DNA of 64,000 nucleotides from positions 2,002,157 through 2,066,156 of the forward strand of contig VXAU01004951.1 of the NCBI GenBank assembly GCA_013399695.1, in the 5' to 3' direction. Of this stretch, positions 60,001 to 64,000 are shown one piece after another. The notes beneath the pieces are model-generated. The model was not told the DNA's origin. It ran no database searches and saw only the letters and a program-made list of their open reading frames with translations. Every line of letters starts with the position of its first letter. Position 1 is the stretch's first letter. The stretch is from Formicarius rufipectus (Eukaryota; Chordata; Aves; Passeriformes; Formicariidae). Position numbers and translations under genes: made by a program.

Positions 60001-62565
60001 AGGAGCAAAGGAAGGCTCACAAGGCTGCAGGCAATTCAAAGTGCCAGGGATTCGAGACTGTTTCAAAGTCAGCATCAGCTGCTACATACCTCTTGCTGAA
60101 TGACACTGAACAGGATGTAGAAGATATATCCCAGACCAATGCTGCCTTTCAATCTCAAAAGCCACTCACCCACCTGTGCTCTGTTACTCTCCAAAGAGTC
60201 AGTCTCAAGATAGAGCAGTGACCTTTCTTGTTCTGCTCTCCCAGCATCACTCATGCCACTCTTCCTTGGTTTCATACTGCCTCAAGAGTCAGATCAGGAG
60301 CCCATCAGTTCTGATGCCAACCACACCTTTCTCCAACAGGGATATGCTTTCTCCCAGGCCCAGGCAGGGAATTCTCCTGAGCCTCCTTCATGATTTCAGC
60401 TACACATCAGTGAACCTCTTCTGCCAAACACTGGTCTCATCTCACCCCCGAATGCCTCTGGAAATGTGAGGCAAAGAAAACCCCTGGAGCCAAAGAAGAA
60501 AATGAGCATAATTAAAAATTAATTGCAGTATAATAATTTAAGCACCTCAGTGAGACAAGCACCAGGCTGTTGCCTGTTTGGTGATGTTTCTGGTTCTCTG
60601 CCCTGGGGACCCTTGTCAGTTTTAAAAAGTTTTACCCTGTAGTTATGAGCATGGCAAATTGAATAGCCCAAATAAGGACTGCTTTTTACTGGGCAGAAGC
60701 ACATTTACTATGGGACTTATATTTCTTTCTGCCACCCAATGTCGTGGCAGAAGGGCTGTGATGCAGGTGGACTGCTCACCCTGCTATGCCTCAGCTGACA
60801 GGCAGCAGCACTTCTGTCTCTCTGCGAGGGACAGGTCAAGGGAGATGAGCAGATGGTTAAGGCAATAAGTCTCCCTTCAGTACTTGTGATGGCACTGGCT
60901 GTGGGGAAGAGGGGAGCCAGATACCAGTGCTGAGTCCAGCACTTAGTCCTCCTGTCAGCTTGAGGACTAAAGGCTATGAGCATTACTCTGTAGCCTTTTG
61001 CCTTTGTGAGCAGGAGTATAGAAGCCATTGCCAAACTTCCTGTACAACAACAGAATGCTTCTTCCTTCTCAAGACATGTGCAAAACAAGGGATGTAAAAA
61101 GGCACATTCCAGTGGCTGCTGCAACTTGATGCTGGCAGTGCTACACAGGGACATGCTGCATAACTCCCACTCCTTTCCTTGCTGGCCTTGCCAAATCCTA
61201 ATTATCCTGTTTCCCTATGCTCCTTCCTTCCAGGCACTCCATCTCCTGTTCCCTTCCTTGAAGATGCTGCATCTCTCTGACCGATTCAGCTGCCAGCCAG
61301 TCTCTGTGTTCTCTCCTGTCCCAGTTCACTCAGCTTTGTCTGAGGAAAGCATCTGGCTTTCCTAAGGGCTGATTTCTTCTGCTGTTTTTCAGCACATGGT
61401 ACCATTAAAGTTGACATTATGTTGTAGATGGTTCCATTCTGGTCTGGGGAGGGCAGTATGAAAAAGCTCAAGAGGGATTTGTAGCCTCTGATGACTTCCT
61501 GCAAGACACTGGCTAATTAGTACCTCCCCTGATTACCTCATCAAAAGGCAAGCCAGATGTTCTGTGGTAGGAAAAGCCAATGAGCAGTGGTCACCAACCT
61601 GCAAATCAATCTGCCCTGCAAGCGTGAGCAGCTGAGATACACCTTGTCATGTAGATCTGCAGGCATGAACCACAACCATTGTCTTTCCCAGTGCAATGGC
61701 CGTTCCTTTGGACCAGAAAATGCTTTATACTATAGCAGAGGGACAGGGAAGACAGAAAGCTGATTAATCCTGAGCTGCCTAGCAGATCCAGATGCCTTTA
61801 GTCATAATTTCTTTACTTTTGGCTACACATCTTCCTAAATTTTCAGGCTGAAGTTTAAAGTGATCCTGGTTAATCAGATAATGCTTTGTCATCCAAACCT
61901 CCTTCCCAAAGAGCTCTGCAAGATGTTCACCTGCACAGTGAGATGCCAAAGGGAGCAGAGTTTCTCTGAAGTTTTTGTAATGATGGGGAGTAAGGAAGGT
62001 CAGGAGTTGGAGGAGCTATGTCAGAAGCACGACGGAGCATCCCACTATGCTGCACGTTCACTTGACCAGTGTAATTGAATCATGCAGATGACAGAAGCAG
62101 ACATAACCAGGCAGTTCATCATCACCACACTGTGAGGCAGGGAGGTATTACCTTTCTGAGCTAACATGTCACTGGAAGGAGGTTGTCCTCACTGACAGAC
62201 ACCATCACACTGGCAACATCAACAGGGAAGCAAGAACATTTTGCTGTCCCACTTCAGTGCCAGCGCCAAACTTGTGAGTCTAGACCCCACCTCTCAAAGA
62301 GATTTAAATTGTCTTTCTGTTTGAAAAGTCCTGTCATGCCTACAGAATGTGCATAAGAAAGGATGGTAAGATGTGCTTGAACATCTTTAGCAATCTGAAG
62401 AAGTTGCTGCATTACCAGAGATGAGGTCCCTAGTGAATTATATAGATCACTCCAGAGTACTACAAATAAAAACATTAAACTGGCCTGTACCATCATCTGT
62501 TTTGTGTCTGCCTTCCACACACAGAGGAAACATCTCTGGAATTACTGAGAGGAAGCTTTAAACAT
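57050..62565. other. Intergenic, no gene recognised
   Basis: No coding exon, named repeat or clear regulatory element. Simple features are a poly(A) run at 57769-57784, a poly(C) run at 58541-58549 and an AT-rich near-palindrome at 58961-58980. In other amniotes QTRT2 lies beyond DRD3 on the opposite strand, but I could not find its conserved C-terminal coding sequence here. Confidence 0.5.
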
Positions 62566-62571
62566 TTTATT
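62566..62571 (-). promoter_or_regulatory. Minus-strand AATAAA, possible 3' end of a convergent gene
   Basis: TTTATT on the + strand reads AATAAA on the minus strand in 'ggcaataaaatgttt'. A minus-strand gene converging on DRD3 is expected from synteny (QTRT2), so this may be its poly(A) signal. A lone hexamer is weak evidence. Confidence 0.25.
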
Positions 62572-64000
62572 GCCAACTCAGGTTATGAATCAAAATCCAA
62601 CAAGGCTGAGAAAAAAAATAAGTACCCAATGTTTAAAAACATCTCTGAAACACACCAGGAACTTATTTTTCTGTGTATAAAAATCCCATGATCTGAAAGC
62701 CCTCTGGACTTTACAGATGTAGATATAAATTGAACACCCTGCTGGAACACTTCCAGTCTTGGGCAGCTCTCTAAATCCTGCAGAAACACAGAAGAGCAGA
62801 CCTAAAAACTGCGAGACAAGGCTTGGTACAATGTGTCTCAGACACTGTGTCCTAATCATTTAGAGGATGAATGGGGTGGGTGAATGTGTGCGGGGATCAA
62901 ATTACACACCTTAAGGAAGAAATATGTTGCAATAAAGCAATTTGATTGTTTTTTGTTACATTTTAAACCATAGCTTTGAAAATGCTACTGAGACTGCAAT
63001 ATTAAAATAGCTCCGAAAGAAGAAAGTTATTGAACAGAATACTGATGAAGTGGTCAGAAAGGCACAGGGTTTGGCACTTAACATGAGGCCCTGCCAATTA
63101 TTCTCATCAGTGTAAGATTCTCTTCTTTATCAAGGGGAAGATTACACTAAAAGTTGCTACAGGAAAGATATTCAAGGGTCTAATGTTTTTAGAACAAGCC
63201 ATTTCTTGTACTGTAGTCTGCTCATTTACATTCTGCCCTTTGGGGATGGATGGCAGTCAAGGATGTTTTTGCAGTCCTCTGTGCTTAGTGAAGTTAATTC
63301 AGGACGGACATTTTTCCACTCATTAATTTCAATTTTCACTTCTTCATGAAAAGTTTAGTTTTTTTCATGTAGTTTTCTTTCCCATATTAGGGCCAGAATT
63401 CTGCTTTTGAAAGAAATTAGATCTATGCCTGGAAATAAATAAAAAACTTTCCAAGTTAGTATGAAAAATGTTGCTGAATTTTTACAATGTGAAGGACGGG
63501 AACTGACATATTGAGAAATTGTGTACATACAACACATTAAGGTTGTTCCAGAGTTAGTGCAGTTTGTTACTGTGTTTCCTAGGAAGCATGAAACATTTTG
63601 TTTCGTTAGAATTCCCTGCCCTTTAAGTCAGGCAGACCTTCTACCTCACGCTGTATATCCGGGACACCATCTCCAAGTTTCCCAATGCAGCATCAACTTT
63701 AACAACCAAAAGGTACTACTTGGAATGAGGATGATAATCCTGTATTTTATGTTGTTTCTGTGGCCAAATCATTCCCTCTGTCATTTCTGAGACAACAGGA
63801 GAGCAGTATTTGCACCATTTCTTTATGATCCTGTGGAACAGAAAGTGTACTTCATGCAAGCCAGAGTAACGCTGGAATGGTGCAAAGGACTCACACAATC
63901 TTGTGTAGCTGCCCAAAGAAACAGAGGAGCTAAAAAACCCCTTTACTACACAATAAAGTCATTCTGATGGGAGATATTAAAATCTTAAAATGTTAGAGAA
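62572..64000. other. Unassigned sequence at the right edge
   Basis: No coding exon is recognised on either strand. It could be minus-strand 3' UTR of the next gene or intergenic DNA. Confidence 0.4.

Noticed and set aside
57050..64000. QTRT2 coding exons on the minus strand
   Set aside because: Expected from synteny, but no frame showed the conserved C-terminal QTRT2 sequence or zinc-binding cysteines.
1..64000. CRISPR arrays, bacterial operons, tRNA or rRNA genes
   Set aside because: No regularly spaced direct repeats, no Shine-Dalgarno/operon layout, and no tRNA or rRNA sequence recognised by eye on either strand.

Overview
This window reads as vertebrate nuclear DNA, almost certainly from a bird. 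The evidence is several truncated CR1 LINE copies on both strands, a solo LTR of a family typical of avian endogenous retroviruses, one intron-split vertebrate gene, one CpG island, and a lack of the Alu/L1-type repeats that mark mammals. There is no bacterial-type gene organisation. The two runs of N show it is assembled genomic sequence.

Only one protein-coding gene can be reconstructed with confidence: DRD3, the D3 dopamine receptor, on the + strand. It has six coding exons between 45016 and 55237. All five introns are GT-AG, and the joined exons give 1275 nt, or 424 codons plus stop. The probable 3' UTR runs to a poly(A) signal at 57001. A CpG island (about 42340-43250) holding a consensus splice donor lies 2.2 kb upstream and is a plausible promoter with a noncoding first exon.

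Layout. 1-24230: mostly AT-rich DNA with no convincing coding exon and two CR1 fragments near the left end. It ends in a run of poly(A) signals and a GU-rich element. Because ZBTB20 lies upstream of DRD3 in the same orientation in other amniotes, I infer that at least the right part (about 17.1-24.2 kb), and possibly all of it, is the very long 3' UTR of a + strand ZBTB20. This is a synteny argument, not a coding match. An unusual GC-rich island (22920-23600) interrupts it, next to an N gap. 24230-42340: intergenic, with a full-length solo LTR (33287-33877, 5-bp target duplication) and CR1 pieces. 42340-57025: DRD3 with promoter candidate, introns and 3' UTR. 57025-64000: intergenic or the flank of the next gene, with no coding exon found; a minus-strand poly(A) signal at 62566-62571 could be the 3' end of a convergent neighbour (QTRT2 would be expected).

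I found no evidence for a previously undescribed system. The points most worth checking are the DRD3 splice details (a perfect hairpin just before the first coding exon, a CT microsatellite acting as the exon 4 polypyrimidine tract, in-exon cryptic acceptors), the possible CpG-island first exon, and the proposed giant 3' UTR with its GC-rich insert.
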